Program-made: the position numbers and the translations under genes | Shown here: piece by piece, positions 14,601-29,600 of the stretch | Position numbering within the stretch: position 1 is the first letter of the stretch | How the letters are laid out: every line of letters starts with the position of its first letter | Notes under the pieces: generated by a model | Database searches by the model: none | Seen by the model: only the letters and a program-made list of their open reading frames with translations | Told to the model about the DNA's origin: nothing | Source of the DNA: Sinohyriopsis cumingii | Taxonomy: Eukaryota; Mollusca; Bivalvia; Unionida; Unionidae | Assembly: GCA_028554795.2 (NCBI GenBank) | Contig: CM068839.1 | Coordinates: 88,433,540 to 88,497,539, forward strand | Length of the DNA stretch: 64,000 nt | Direction: 5' to 3'

Positions 14601-17600
14601 TGAACGCCAGGACAAGCATTTTGCTTTTTGTGCCATAAACAGCTCTACAGTAGCGGCTAACGTGCTAAATAGGACAAGGAATTGAACCAGGTTGATTTCG
14701 ATAACTCAGAACTGATTAACTTCCAGGATGAATTTAAGGAGGACAACGTATAGATCACTGGTGGGAATTCTTGCGAAATACCCATGTCTATCAAAGATCG
14801 TCATATCTTTGTGGAATTTTCTTGGCCCACACGTAGAACATCGTTCAATATCGTGAGGCATTATTGTGTATATTATCAAAATATTCTAGGTGTGTTGGAA
14901 TTCAGTGTAAAATAGAGTACTTCTATCATGATAAACGTTTGTCAGGGCTGCTTATGGAACAAGGACAAATTCAAGAGACCACAACAGCATCATAGTTTGT
15001 ACATTAATCAAAAATCAAGTTGCAGTACAAGTGACATTGCAGGCTTTTAGAATTTCTTCTTTTCATGTTTCAAATGGATGCTTTTCTGTATTTTTGCATT
15101 ATTTTCACAGTTGAATTTTTAAATGGAGATTATCTTATATATGTTTATGTGTACACAGATGCCTGTGTATGTATTCCAGGCTTGATACTTGTGATTTTTA
15201 AAATCACTTAATTATTTAGTGTCAAGCCAGATTCTTCACATGTTGTATATACCGTAAATATTGTACATAACAGATAGAAGGCCTCAAGGTAGATTAGTTC
15301 TGTAATTAAGTTACCTTCTCTAAATAAAGTCATTATTATTATTATTTTTATTATTATTATTATTAACTCCCATATCTCTAGCCTTGGATGTCATATAATT
15401 ACAACATCTGTAAAAAAAAAAAAAATCATGCAAATTTAATATCACCTTGGTTAATAAAGTCTTGTTTAAGTCATATTCATTATTGATCTGAAACCTTCTG
15501 AAATGTATGAAAAACTTCTGAAACTTCAGTAAAATACTACATAATGATCAAAATTGTAGTGATATCTCACAAATGTTTTAGTCAAATATTTGTGAAATCT
15601 CACCAGACTTTTCATTTAAATGAAAAAGACTTAAGTGATGCCATCATGGATTAGGCTTTGTATTTGAGAAAGAAAATGAGGACAAGTAAAACCTAAATAT
15701 TATTTGATAATGTCTGTCAAAATTTATGATCCATTTTAAAAATTGTGGTGAATATTCATCATTGATTCCCAATAATGTCTAAGAATCATTAGGCAGTTTA
15801 ATAGAAACTGAAGCAGATTTTTTTATGGTTTAGACAAAGCGCTTAAAAAAACCCGTTTGAAATTGCCTTAAGTAGGCATCAAAATTTTGTTATGGAATAA
15901 ACTGTTACCAAATTCCATATGAGCTATTTACAAATTCCACATGGACCATTTACAAATTCCATATGGTATATTTGCCAATTCCATATGGACTATTCACAAA
16001 TTCCATATGGAGTATTGCCAAATTCCATATGGATTATTCACAAATTCCATATGGAATATTGCCAAATTCCATATGGAATTTTAATTTTATTCCATATGGA
16101 CAACCTACAGATCTCATGGACTAATTAGCATATTCCATGAGATTTTCCATACGGAGTACGTACGGAGTCCATAACATTTCCATATGGATACACTGAAATC
16201 CATAAGAGTGCTTCAACTATAGAATCGAAATGTCCATATGGATATTTCTGTAAAAGTACGTATGGATTCCATATCCATTCCATGTGGAAAATTTCGTACG
16301 GGTTGTGTAGAATACATGATGGCTCTAATACATGCCAAATCGTGCAATCATAATCTGTATAACATCTTACAGAAAACCTGAAATAATTTCCAAGAATTTA
16401 ATAGTGTCGACATCCATCTATTATTGCAAGAAACGTTAGCAGACTTCAAATTGTAAGAAAGGAGATTTGCCTTTTCGAGTGCCATTTGCACGATAGCCTC
16501 ACTCTCATTATCCAGGGCTGATGTGGCCTCATCGAGTAAGAGAATCTTGGGGTTTCGGACAAGAGCCCGCGCTATAGCAATACGCTGCTTTTGTCCACCA
16601 CTCATCTGAGCCCCTCTGTCACCAACAAGGGTATCATAACCCTATAAAAAAAGAAAACAGTGTTATTTTTGGTGAAAAAGCAAACAGCCTTCTGAATGCA
16701 AATATATCCTAATTCAATTTTCTTGTGCATGCCATCTGGATATTATGATCTTTCTGTGCTTCTGGTGGTTTTGTACGATGTATGACATTGTACTGCCTTT
16801 CTTATGTGTAATGTATTGCATGACTGCAATTTATATACGAAGTGCAGTCATGCTACAGGTATCTTTCTAATGATATTGTGTTGCTCAGTAATATCCCAAC
16901 CTGTCATATTTTATTCCATATGTCATGCAATTGTCCTTGTACACTAAATGTTCAATGACTTCATGTTATTGCTTGAAATTGCAGGTGACGGTCTACTTAC
17001 ACGTAAACAAATAATAATTAAATAAGAAATAAATCTCTTTACCAAAACAATTTGGAGAAAGAAAACTCATTAATATTGTATGAATAATTCGAGGGTATGA
17101 AACATGACAGACAATCCATTACCTCGTTTTTTTTATGTCATTTATTCATCTTGTACTATTGTACACATATAATAAAAAGTACCTGACACATTGTGGTTGT
17201 AATATTAATATTGTATAATTATGACAGTATATGATACACTGGTTGTAATATTGTAAACTTATGATAATAAATAACACACTTTGGTTGTAATATTGTATAT
17301 TTATGTAGTACATGATGCAGTCTGGTTGCACTATTGTGAACTTAGGAAGTACATGACACACTATGGTTGTAATATTTTATACTTATCTAGTACATGACAC
17401 GCTGGTTGTAATATTGTATACTTATGTAGTACATGACACACTGGTTGTAATATTGTATACTTAATGTAGTACATGACACACTCTGGTTGTAATATTGTAT
17501 ACTTATGTAGTACATGACACACTCTGGTTGTAATATTGTATACTTATGTAGTTCATGACACACTCTGGTTGTAATATTGTATACTTATATAGTACATGAC

Positions 17601-20600
17601 ACATTGGTTGTAATATTGTATACTTATATAGTATATGACACACTGGTTGTAATATTGTATACTTATTTATTATATGCTCATTTTTTCCCCCGTTAACTTT
17701 ACATTGTCAGAATCGTGCAGTATTACCCAATATTGAATCCGTGTGACAATACACATACAGCATTCACGTGCATAAAGGAACTACTTTCTATTGTAAACAA
17801 ACAATGGATGCAGATGCCAGCACTTTTGATTTGTACACAACTCATGTACACTCGCGAAAGAGACTCTTTACGTTGTGGTTGTTTAAATTTGTTTCTGAAT
17901 GAACTAAAACAGACGTTTCGTGGACTGCCACATACCAGCTGCTTTGGCACATTCCACGTTGATACAATGTTACGGATTTAGGCTAACTACAGTATATAAC
18001 AGATGCAAGATAAGGTCCTTACAAATAACATACAAGTTTCAAGTCATATACCCTCTTCTTTAGCTGGTGATAAGAATGGCAAAATAAAATATACTTACAG
18101 TTTTACATCCTGAATTTCCTCAAAATGTATTTTCTTAATTCTGCAAATCCGAATTACATAAGCCATGTCATAGGTTTTCAATCTGGATTACACATTTCGA
18201 AATTGTGCTGTAATTTCGATGATAAGTGCAACTGCATCCTCCTTACTGCACTCAAAATGAAATAAGCATTAAATTCCATAGCGTCTTTTTGATAACTGCA
18301 ATTGAAAGACTTCATATTTTTCCCACATTATGATTTCAAACATTCAATGAAAGAAACAGAAACAGAAACACATTTGCAGATGTAAACACGCTTCTCCTGC
18401 ACGTCTTCAAACCGATGTATTTCATGTATAATTTGCACAGATGAATCCAGTCCAAAATCACAAACTTTCGTTGAATCGAAACAAAATACCAAAATCTATT
18501 TATTCCAGATCAAATGGAAAAGTTGCTGCAATGCGCATTCATTCACAATATGACTGCAAATTTCAATTTTAACTAGACACGCCATTTTCTTTCGAAAGTT
18601 ATTTCGAGTTCAAATTTATCTGGGCGGAGTTATGTAGGCATTAATAATGATGTTGTGTAATGATAAATCTGCCTTTGTGTATTTAGTTTGGAATGCGGCA
18701 TTCATTCATTTACATTGTTTCTTGTAGTGTATTTTGTTTATATAAGTAAGCCTTAGGTAGAATAAGAAAATGAGCATATAATAAAAAGGTTACTGCATTT
18801 GTACAGGAAAATATGAACTCATTTTGTCAGATGGATATACTGTACTCCCAAGGTCGTGCAGTATTCCAGCCAAAAAAATCGTTCATATTTTCCCAAACAA
18901 ATGTAGTAACCAATAAGTAGTACATGACACTCTGGTTGTAATATTAATTAATTATGATATTACATGACACACTCTGGTTGTAATATTGTATACTTATGAT
19001 ATTACATGACACACTTTGGATGCAGTATTTTATATTAATGTAGTACAAGACACACTCTGGTTCTAATATTGCTTAATTATGATATTACATGACACTGGCT
19101 GTAATATTGTATATTTAATTAGTGCAAAATACACTCAGGTTGTAATATTGTGTACTTACGATCTTAAGATAGTTCATGACACACTGTGATTGTAATATTG
19201 TATACTTTAGATAGTATATAACACAGTCTATATATGTATTTGCTTCTATTTCATTTGTACAATTATTAAACCTTTGATCTATAGATCTGAACTTCTTTAA
19301 TGTCAGAGAGCATTATAAAATGCATTCAGTAAGTTGCGAGACTAAGGTCAAATACATAATAAAAATTTGAAGTTTTAGTTTTATGGGGTTTGGCGCCATT
19401 TTACAACACGTTGCAGACTATATTTGACAGCAAGTATATTTGGTGAAAGAAGAACTCGGGAATCCCTGGGAAGAACCACCAACCCCAGGGTACCTACTAG
19501 CAAGGTCTTTCACCTTTCTGCGTTGGTCGAGCCAAGACTCAAACCCATACAGACAAATGTCTGATGTGAGTGATCTGTACAGGCTACTGTTTTAGACTAC
19601 TCGGCCACCCGATGCCTCAAAATGTAAAGTTTTGATGGACAAAAATAAGAGTAAAATGTAATATTTCGATGTGCAAAGAGTGGCCATGGAGTTCATATTT
19701 AATATATGTCTTTGCTATACCTCGTTATTTGCGACTGGTTTCCAAGCAGACGGTTATAAAAAAAAGAACCAAATCATAAAATTGAACATAAATTTGATAT
19801 CTTCATTGCAAAAAATTTAATAATATAAACTGTGGAAATTTTTCCATGGTGACTTTCAGACCAGTACTTACTACAAAAATGTCAGTCAAAATTTTAACAC
19901 AGAAATTTATTTCTCAGATATTTAAACAATGCCCTTGCGGACACTGTGCTGGAGAACTTATTGTTACAGCAAGATATTTTAACAGTTGCGTTTGGTTACT
20001 CCAAACTTGAAATCCCTTTGGAAACTTGGATATGAATTCATGTGCATTTGCGTCTGTAGATGCCTCCTCGATTTCCTGATGCATAACATTGAACTGGGGA
20101 ACATGCTGTTACAGCAAGATATTTAAATAGTTCCTTGTAGTTCTTCCAAAATTAGAATTTATAGCAATAAATTTGAAATACCTTTGGAAACTTGGATATG
20201 AATTCATGTGCATTTGCTTCTCTTGCTGCATCTTCGATTTCCTTATCTGTGACGTCAATGCGACCATACCGAATGTTTTCCTTGATGGTTGTAGCAAATA
20301 AGATTGGTTCCTGGCTGACCACACCAATCTGCTCACGCAACCACTTCAGATTAAGGTTCGTTATATCATAACCATCTAGCAACACCTATGATTCCAGCAA
20401 AAGAAATATTATTATACAAGATGTTTGCACAGACAGACACGTGTCATTGATATGAAGCTATCAATGTTTCACTTAATTGTTTTAGTATACTGAACTGGCT
20501 GCCCTGGCACTGTATTTTATTCCTGAGAAAATGTAAACCTAACAAAAGAACAAGACATTCGGGCTTGTGTGTGATATTTAGTTTTTAATTTTTGAGGTAA

Positions 20601-23600
20601 GTAACCAATGGAATCAAGACCAAATGTAAGAAACCGACTGAATAGAACGATTTAATAATTCTTTAGATCTTGGTTCATTCTTTTCCTTATGAGATAAAGC
20701 CATTCCAGGATGCATTTGATGATTATGCAGTAATCAAATATTATCTCCGATCTAATGTAGCTTGAGATTTTCAGGAGTGTTACTTTTAACGATACTGCAA
20801 GGTTTGCACTGAGTATGGATAATTTGAAAGCAACAACAACATAGGCTGCATTAAACATTTATACAAACACTGCAGTGGATCAGACCTGACTACACTTGAA
20901 CTAAGACGGGCATTTTTATTACATTTTTAAAATTTTGCTTTCATGAGACTCTCTTTCAGAGTGGATATAATAACGGTTCAGAACCATTAGAATATAAGTA
21001 TTTATATTTTGAAAACCGTTTTTGAGGATAATAATAGTATTTCCCAATTGAAAAGGCGTAAGGGTTAGAGTGACATAAATATGTTTGGAGTTACCTGCCC
21101 TTGCTGTGGATTATAGAACCTTTGTATCAGCTGGATGACTGTGCTCTTGCCAGACCCACTAGAGCCAACAATGGCCACGGTCTTGCCTACATTGACCCTA
21201 AGGCTCAGTCCCTTCAGTACCTGCGAGGAAAATATTTCATAACACATTATCAATATTTATTCCGGGGATTCCATCTACAGGGTACGGAGAATATTTGTAT
21301 GAACTAATGTTGCTTTTCCTTGTTATGATTTCGGCCAGAAATATGAATGTCATCAATTCAGAAGAAAACAATACGGAAATTTTGTATAACGGACATATCT
21401 AAACGATTATTTACTCAGAGAAATAATGTACCGCTTGACTGAATCAAATCATAATTAGTTTAGTTGTTTCACCAGATACAATGAAATAAGCAATAAGATC
21501 TATTCACAGTTTGCTCAGGGCATTTCTGTTTTGGATATATACCCGAATTTAGACATAAAGCATAATCCATACATGCCGTATATACTCGCTTGAAGTCAAG
21601 TCCCACTGCAAACTGCACAGATCCAAATCCACCACTGCATAATGTACCAGTAATCTAGGTCTATGCACTTAGTTAGGAGTAATCAGTAGAACAAACCATA
21701 GAGATCATGATCTGCCTGCGCATTAAGCGACATCAGATCAGGGTCGATATTGTTTGCTGTTAGTATTGACCTTTAAGCCAGTGTATCAAACAGCCAACTT
21801 TCATGCCTGCGTTACTGTGAAAGCTTTTCTGGAATCAAGAATAAGGTATTTATAAAAAGAAAATATGAAGAAAGCGTTAGCCTTGAACTGCTTATTTCTC
21901 TTTTGAACCACAGACCTGTATATCTGGTCTGGATGGGTAATGAAAGTGGATATCCTTTATTTCGATGTTTCCTCTTACTGTACTTGGCTTAGCTCCAGTA
22001 TTTAATGTGACGTCAATGCATGACTTCCGTTCTATGATCTCGAACACGCGACCTGCAGCGGCTCTGGAGGCAGATATTGTTTCCAAGGCGGGGAATGCCT
22101 GAGCCAGGGACATGGTACCAAGCATTACAGAGAAAAATATCTGGAAGAAATAGCATATCAATTTATTTAATGCATAAGACATTTGCTCTAATCTTGCAAT
22201 GTCTGGAACTCAGATATATGCGCTTGACAAATGGAAAAATAGGCACATTTAGACCAGTGATACAGCAGACAGAATATCTCATGTTTTACATTATAGTCCG
22301 CCAACTATAGCTATTACAAGAAATGTTACATTCTTTCTTCTCTTCTCGAGACAAAGTTCAAAATCTTAAGCTTCCAGACTTTCGTTATGTAGCCTTTAAT
22401 AAATTCCAAAGATTTTAATTCTAAACCAGACTATTGTGATGGAAGCTTTCGTGTGATTTTAGACCAGACTCTTGTAGTGGAAGTTTTATACGGTGTGTTG
22501 ACTATTTCACCTTTATATGATATAGAGTAAGCTCTTCCTTATCTCTATGACAGGGAACTTCGTTTGCCATTTGTCGAATGACAGTTACTTCAGTGATGAT
22601 TGTCTCAAAATTGTAAAGATATTAACCAGTAACATGACGATCCCAATAAATACGTTTGCATTTGTTTAAATTTGACGAAATCCTGGGTTTCATCCCTCCC
22701 CTTTCTGAGTCCCCTTTATTCCTTGCTTGGACCGCTAATTAATGAATTGCAGTACGGCTACTGAAAGTGTTATACTCTGTTATGTAATACTATCGTATTA
22801 AATGGCGATTGGATCAGAAGAGAAGAACTTGTGGAAATAACATTTACGCCAAAAATTTGAAAAAGTGTCCTCAACAAAAACTGAAATAGACATGTATGTA
22901 TTAAAATTTTGGGGAAGAAATTATGCATACGGTGTGGATAAAAGACCTTCCAAAATAAAGGAATAAAATAAGGTACATGTAAATATCTGTTATACAATTT
23001 ATTCAATCAAACCAGCAAATGTTCATTCCTGTAAATGAGGATACAATCTTCATAGTTTTTGCAACTATGTGTTGGCACCGTTGCTTATGGCTGTGACAAA
23101 ACAGCATAGGCGTGCTAGGCTATTTTGCCAAGGTACGTGATAACTGGCTGACGGATAAAGGCTATTACACCAAGAAAAGTGATAACAAGCTGGCAGAAAA
23201 GAGAGAGATCAATAGTAGGCCATGAGAAATGGATGGATCTTATATGAAAGGAAGCTAAAATGTGGGAGGTGGACTTGTTTTTAAATCAGTAAAAGCCATA
23301 TAAGTAAATATGCATTGGTTCTGAAAACAGCACTGAAAAAATTATCTTCGATCACATGCAAGGAAATCACAATGGAATTCAATGAGAAATACAGTGTATT
23401 AAAAAAGTGCCCCAATTAACTCACCGTTATTACGTTTCCAGGTTCGAAACCGGGTTCCTTAAGGATGATGAGTTCAATGCCATACCAGAAGGCGATGGAC
23501 ATGGCTGCAAAGATGAAGAACCAGAAAGCACCTGTGCTCATTCCAAATGCCAACCCCTTTCTTGTTGCCATGCTGTGTGCACTCGCCAGTCTCTTCTCAA

Positions 23601-26600
23601 ACCTGTGATAGAAAACAGCTGACAAGTCAATTGCCTCCTAAACTACAATGTCTTAAAAATTCGTTCTCATTGTCACCTAATCAACCTATGCACCTAATCA
23701 ACCTATGCAATCTGTACAATGAGCGTTTATCAGAATTCAATGGAAATGACAACTGCAGTTTATGTGATAACTTTTCTGTATTTAGGTTGAATGGAATTTG
23801 GTCATAATTTGATTAAAGCTGATATCTGGTTGTTGAAGATACATTCACTGCGACTCATGCATGTGACTGTCATCATATATCCTTGATCTTTTATGCTATC
23901 CCTTCAAAAGTTCTATAGAAGTCTCTTATAGAGGTAAAAAGTTTCGATTGTCACTCCATAATAATTATGTTGCACACTTTCTGTTTCTATATTGTATATC
24001 TTACAGGGAAAGTTGGACGTCACGAGTAATAATTTACGTATGGTCCCAAAGTGTTAAGAGTGCATGCAAAATATGTTTAAAGCAACTAAACCATGTTTCA
24101 TTATGTTTGTTGTTTCACTCTTCACAGCTTCTTTACATATTTTAATAATCCAGATCCAATATTGTAAACAACCGTTGTCAAATCATTTGGAATACACTGC
24201 ACCTGCCTCCTTGCAGGAGGATATGATACATCTCAAGGACAACCGAATAAAGTTTAAACCTCTTGGTTTTTCTCTCCAAGAAAACAGTAGTAAAATACTT
24301 TCAATATTACATGATTTTACCGCGTACAGACTGTTGAATAATGAAATACGAAACAATTCCGCAACCTCTTTTTTACAACTTTGCTCTAGACAGTGTTATG
24401 GTAAAGTCAGAAATATTGATGAAAATAGACTTTAGGGTTTAGGGAATGAACGGATATTTGTATTGGACTAAAATATCAATTGCGTCACATTGTTAACCAG
24501 ACCAAATCAGCACTGTAACTTTCTGAGGTGAACTTAATTTTGTAATATTCGTTCCGTGCGAATAGAGATATACAAAGATTAATCTTCGACTGTTATATTT
24601 TGTTTTTCAGTATGTCACAGGTGTCAACTGCAAATTATTTTCACTACATTTGTTTGCTTCTCTTCCACGTTTCTTACTATATGTTACTGCGTACAAGCAA
24701 TCTGAATTTTTCTTAAAGTTGGCCCTTACCTCTGGCTTTCCTTCTCCTGACCATTGAAAGCTGTTACTGTACGAATAGCACTGAAGACTTCCTCTGCCAC
24801 GGCTCCAGCTGAGGAGTACGCTTTAAGTTCCTCTACTGATGTGTTTTTAAGCCACTGAAATAAAAAATAGACAATTCACGGATTATTTATTCAATTTTAA
24901 CAGTGATCTGGAAACGTCATTTGTTTAAACAAACAAAAACTGTTGGTTATGGGTTTTACAAATATTAAAGTTAAGGAAATTATAAGAACAAAATGGGTAC
25001 AGATAATAATCAAAAACACTCTATCAAATGCATGAGTATGAAAAATAAAATGAGCTCAAACTTAGGGTAAATAAACACAGCAATAATAACCAAGAAATTA
25101 CGAAATCCAGGCAAAAGTATAATCTTCGCGATCCTCCTCAAACTTAACCTTCAAAGTTTTCTGGTATATAAAGTTAATATGGGAGGCATATACCATAACA
25201 AAAATAATGCCTGAAGACAGGATTCTAGAATTTGGATGTATCTCTGTATCAATAATAACTCATCTGAACGCCATATCCTTTTGTACACATCCATCAATAA
25301 TGGATGTACTAGGTCATCCAACATATATGTCAAAACAGATAAGACATTTCTAGTTCTCCAATAGTGTTTCTACCAATTCCATAAGTACACATTTACGTTA
25401 TACATCTTGGGTCCATTAAAATATAAACTAATGCTCGTTTTTAATTCATTTCCGCATTACAAATACTATTTTCCTCTCTTTCTAACTGAGTAAACTTCAC
25501 AAGTATTTCTAGTACCACCTAAGGAATTCCTGACATCTTACTTTCACTTTAGTCAAATACAGTCCCAGAGTGTTAAAACACAAACAGATCAATGAATAAT
25601 GATTAGTTAATGCTTGCTGAAAACCGTTACGGGTTCAAACGTTCAGCCTATGTAAAATATATAGTTGTCTATGATTAGAAGTTAAGCATTCAGACTTAAC
25701 AACTTACCCTCATCGTAAGTCCTCCGACGATAACAAGAAAGGGACACACGGATATCGTTGCTAGTGCCAATTTCCAGCCCTTGACGAGAGCGACGACGTA
25801 ACATGCAAGCCACGTTGCGATCCACTGGAAAAATACGGCTGTCTTGTCCCCATATCCAGAAGCAAGGTCCTGCATATCTCTACAGCAAAAATTAAATCAC
25901 AATTAAATATTTAGAATGAAAGATACTCAAGCCCGGTAGGCAAGAACCTCTCCGAGAGATCAATGAGATAAAAACTGTAATAAGTCACATTTAGAGTCTA
26001 CACAGGCCGCTGAATGCGGCGTGCACATAAAAATAAAAATAATGGCATAACCCTAGAATGCATGTGCTTTTAGCTTCCAGCTAGCGTGTGCTTCTAGGTT
26101 CATTCTGAGCAAAATTAGAGAAGAACAAATGTTTTTGAAATCTGAACATGAGATCAGTTTCTTTTTCTCAGACAGGTTAGAGACATCGTGGTCAAGAGTA
26201 TTACCCATTGTTATGGTGTGGGGGTGGAGTGAGTTATTGTTCGGATTTAGTCTTAAAATTCTGAATAAATCATTTTGATAAGTACCGATGAAAATAATTA
26301 AAAAGGCTTTCACATAGTCACAAATACATCAAATACAGCAATTGCTTAGTTTCATGTATTACATTAATCAGAAGTTATAGACTGGATCTTCCATCTATAA
26401 CTGCATTTATCCATGCGAAGGATCATACTATATTCTGAAGGTCAGGGATTCAGATGAAATTTGAACATGCGTAGCATGCTAGTAGTATCTAGTAAAGGAA
26501 ATTGTTTGCAAAACTTCTGTATTGCAGTGACACTGAGAAACGAAAACGACAAAAAAGAGGACACTGTTCCATCTAGTTGTGGAATCATTTACAGCGGCAA

Positions 26601-29600
26601 TAACTATTGAGTTTAAATATGTCTCTTCGCTGACCATTACGAAAGCATATCGCCACGCTTTCTTTCTAGAGGCGTTATGTTGTCTCCATGCAGGAATCAT
26701 TTTCATATATAACAAATAACTGCAATCAATTTGGGCCAGTTTTGTCGCTGTCAAAAAGCAGCCACGGCTTCAGCTGAAGTTATATTAACTAGACAATTAA
26801 ATTTGCATTACTTTGAAGAAGTGTGCTTACATTGAAGTAGTGTGCTTAATTGTACTTACTGCGTAAATACATTTCCAAGCTCTCCCACCTTATGAGTATC
26901 AAACCAACCAATTTCCTGACTCATAACAGACTGGTAGAAACGCTTCCTAATTCTGTTCATCTGTCTCTCAGCAGCAAGGTTCCAGAATGCGAATTCGAAG
27001 TAAGCACATATGACAGAACCGAGACCGATCATGCAGAAATACAAAGTGTAGTTGTAATTCACCACGTAGGCGAAAATGTCTTTGTACTGATCTCCTAGCA
27101 TAAACGTAACATTTCCACTGAAAATAAAACGAGAGGAAGATAGAGTAATGCATTTGTGAGTCTTCTTTCTCGGGATAAATGCGTATAATGCGTACAACTC
27201 ATAAGGTTGACAACATTTTTAAAGAAATTAAGAAATGATGGGATAAGGAAACCTGTCATTTAAAAAAAAATCAAACAGCTACCATTCCTTTATCTAATTT
27301 ATATTGTAAGTTTACCTAATGACATTGTATATCAGAAATCACAATGATCAAAGTAGATTCTGCCTTCCCATCCTTTATTTGTACCTGTACATTTTGTATG
27401 CAAACTCTACGACATGTCAAGTGTCACAAAGAGGCGTATAAAACTAAATTCACCAATACTGTACTTTTATCTATCCCAAACCACGTCCATACTCTCTTCA
27501 AAAATACGTTTTAAAAATATGTTGCCATTTTAAATGGAAACTGACAACTGCCGTTGTGACATTTTTAAAAACAAATATTTATGTGTTCTGTGAGCAAGAC
27601 ATTTTGGAATCATAAGCCATTACTGTTATATGTGATCGTAGATACTGAGTGTACATTGAAAACATACACGCATGCACGTATAATTCATAAGGGAGACAAA
27701 AACCTACCTTTCCTTATCAAAGGTCTACATTTCTGTGTTAGTGATGTCGCAACCTAACACCAATGTGCTGCTAGATAGACTAGACGTTTACTATTTGTTA
27801 GCCCAGTCATGGCAACTCATTCGGTATATCGTCAGACTCGTAATCTAAGGGTTTTGGGTTCGATGTCCGTCCAGGTCAGCCCTAGGTGGCTGCATCGGTG
27901 TGTCTTTGGGAAGTGACTTTGCTCCCATTTCCTCAGCATGGTATAGCAAAAACGTGCCGTTAAAACCCCAAAAAACAAACAAAACTGATTGCTATTCTGG
28001 AAAGAAACTATATCAACGATCTCACGTGAACTCCCGTTTCAGTCTAAATTAATGAATCAAATAGCATAAATCTTCCACGACACTAGGTTGGCAATAAATT
28101 AAACTTTTTGGAACAGTTTTATAAAATTTTAAAGAATTTTCAAATATAGAATATGTCAAATAATGACATGAACTGCATTCAATATCGCAGGCATTTTTAA
28201 TGGCTGATATAGAACCAGCTAATGAAGGAATACAATTTATGAATTTCCAAACATGCATTTCATACATAAATTATTAAACACATTATTCGATTATATTGCA
28301 GTTGTTAAATCGACAAAGCTGAGCAAGACTTCCCCGTCTTTAATCTGGACATTGCTTATTTTCTGTGGTATTATGCTTTCTGTTCGTCTCCAAATATCTA
28401 TTGGCAACGGCACGGAAGCTGTATAATACAAGATTATATTGATCACATGACATAATTACTTGCCTTTTTTAGACACAGCAGAACATTGTAGTGAACTGCT
28501 TTTAAATGCACTAGGATCCGTTGATTATTAGGCTTTCGCCGTACATCACTTCGTGACGTCATCTGTGACTTCGTCTGATTTGACAAGTCTCTAATTATGC
28601 CATGAGGAAATAAACTTAAATAACATAGTGGTCATGTGATACATGATATTCTTACGTTTTCTTTGTAAAAACAAATTTACTTTCTACTAATGCAGAACAG
28701 TTAAACAAACTGCTTATGTTCAATCTGACCAAAGTATTGTAGCTGTTCCTTGCAAGTTTATTAGGAGTCAAAATTGACTAAATACATCATTGTAAAAATA
28801 CACATCGGTCATGCGTTCTGCGTGTTTCCCTCCTTAATCTTAATGTTGCCATTTCTTTCTCTCGTTCCTGTAAATGTTCGGTCATTTCGGAAATACTGCA
28901 TACCATATAACCGCAACCGGGTACAATCAAATCAGCGTCATATTTAAATGACAGCAGAATTTTTCAATTTGAAAAATTTCAAGCAGCCGTTGTCATTACT
29001 AAGAAACATTCTTCATAGCTCTCCTCCCCCTCCCCGCGGTCTAAATCACACAATGGGTTTTTAAAGAATTCCTCGTGTTGTTTTCTGGGGGGGGGGGGGA
29101 ATCACCTCATGCAATTCACGTTTGAGGCCACTGCAACACTGCTAATTCACCACTTTATTTTAATTATTTTTCTTGATAAAGGAATAAGACAAAACTAGAC
29201 GTGCTCCTATATGTTAGAGAAAATCTACCGTCAGATTCAACTTGCACTATATGTCGTCAAAAACTCGGCAATGCCTCGTCTCTGTTAATGAATTCCGATC
29301 CTGCATAGTGGATTTAAGCTACAGTTATTGAACAATTCAAATCTATGACAGTAATTTTAAATTATATATTTTGCTTTGTCTTGATTTAAGAAGTTGCTTA
29401 TGAAGATTCTGTCTTTATGGCATTTACAGCTTTCAAGTACTAAAACTGAAGTTTTATTTAAAATGTATCTTCTGTAAGATAACTCACTTACCTGGGATGC
29501 ATGAATTTTGTCTTGTAAATATCATTGTAAATGAATCCAGTTGCCACGTCGCCATAAACAATCATATTGATAGGAAACGCAACACCGGTTCCAAAGGTGA

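Larger units (their letters stand above)
8298..16470. other. Intron 10 of the ABCB gene (8.2 kb, repeat-filled)
   Basis: Contains a dispersed repeat (9870-11490), an (AT)n tract (11574-11638), a plus-strand protein-like segment of unknown origin (12268-12411) and a candidate 3.2-kb transposon (13128-16302). No complete gene recognised. Confidence 0.6.
16642..20181. other. Intron 9 of the ABCB gene
   Basis: Holds two arrays of a 38-41-bp satellite (17146-17670, 18916-19215), a diverged dispersed repeat between them (17690-18912), a SINE relic (19440-19615) and a decayed copy of part of exon 9 (19955-20095). Confidence 0.7.

Noticed and set aside
17146..17670. CRISPR-like array
   Set aside because: Units are contiguous and diverged with no unique spacers; this is a eukaryotic satellite in an intron.
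26850..27098. 82-aa plus-strand frame opposite exon 3
   Set aside because: Antisense shadow of a conserved transporter exon; no independent support.
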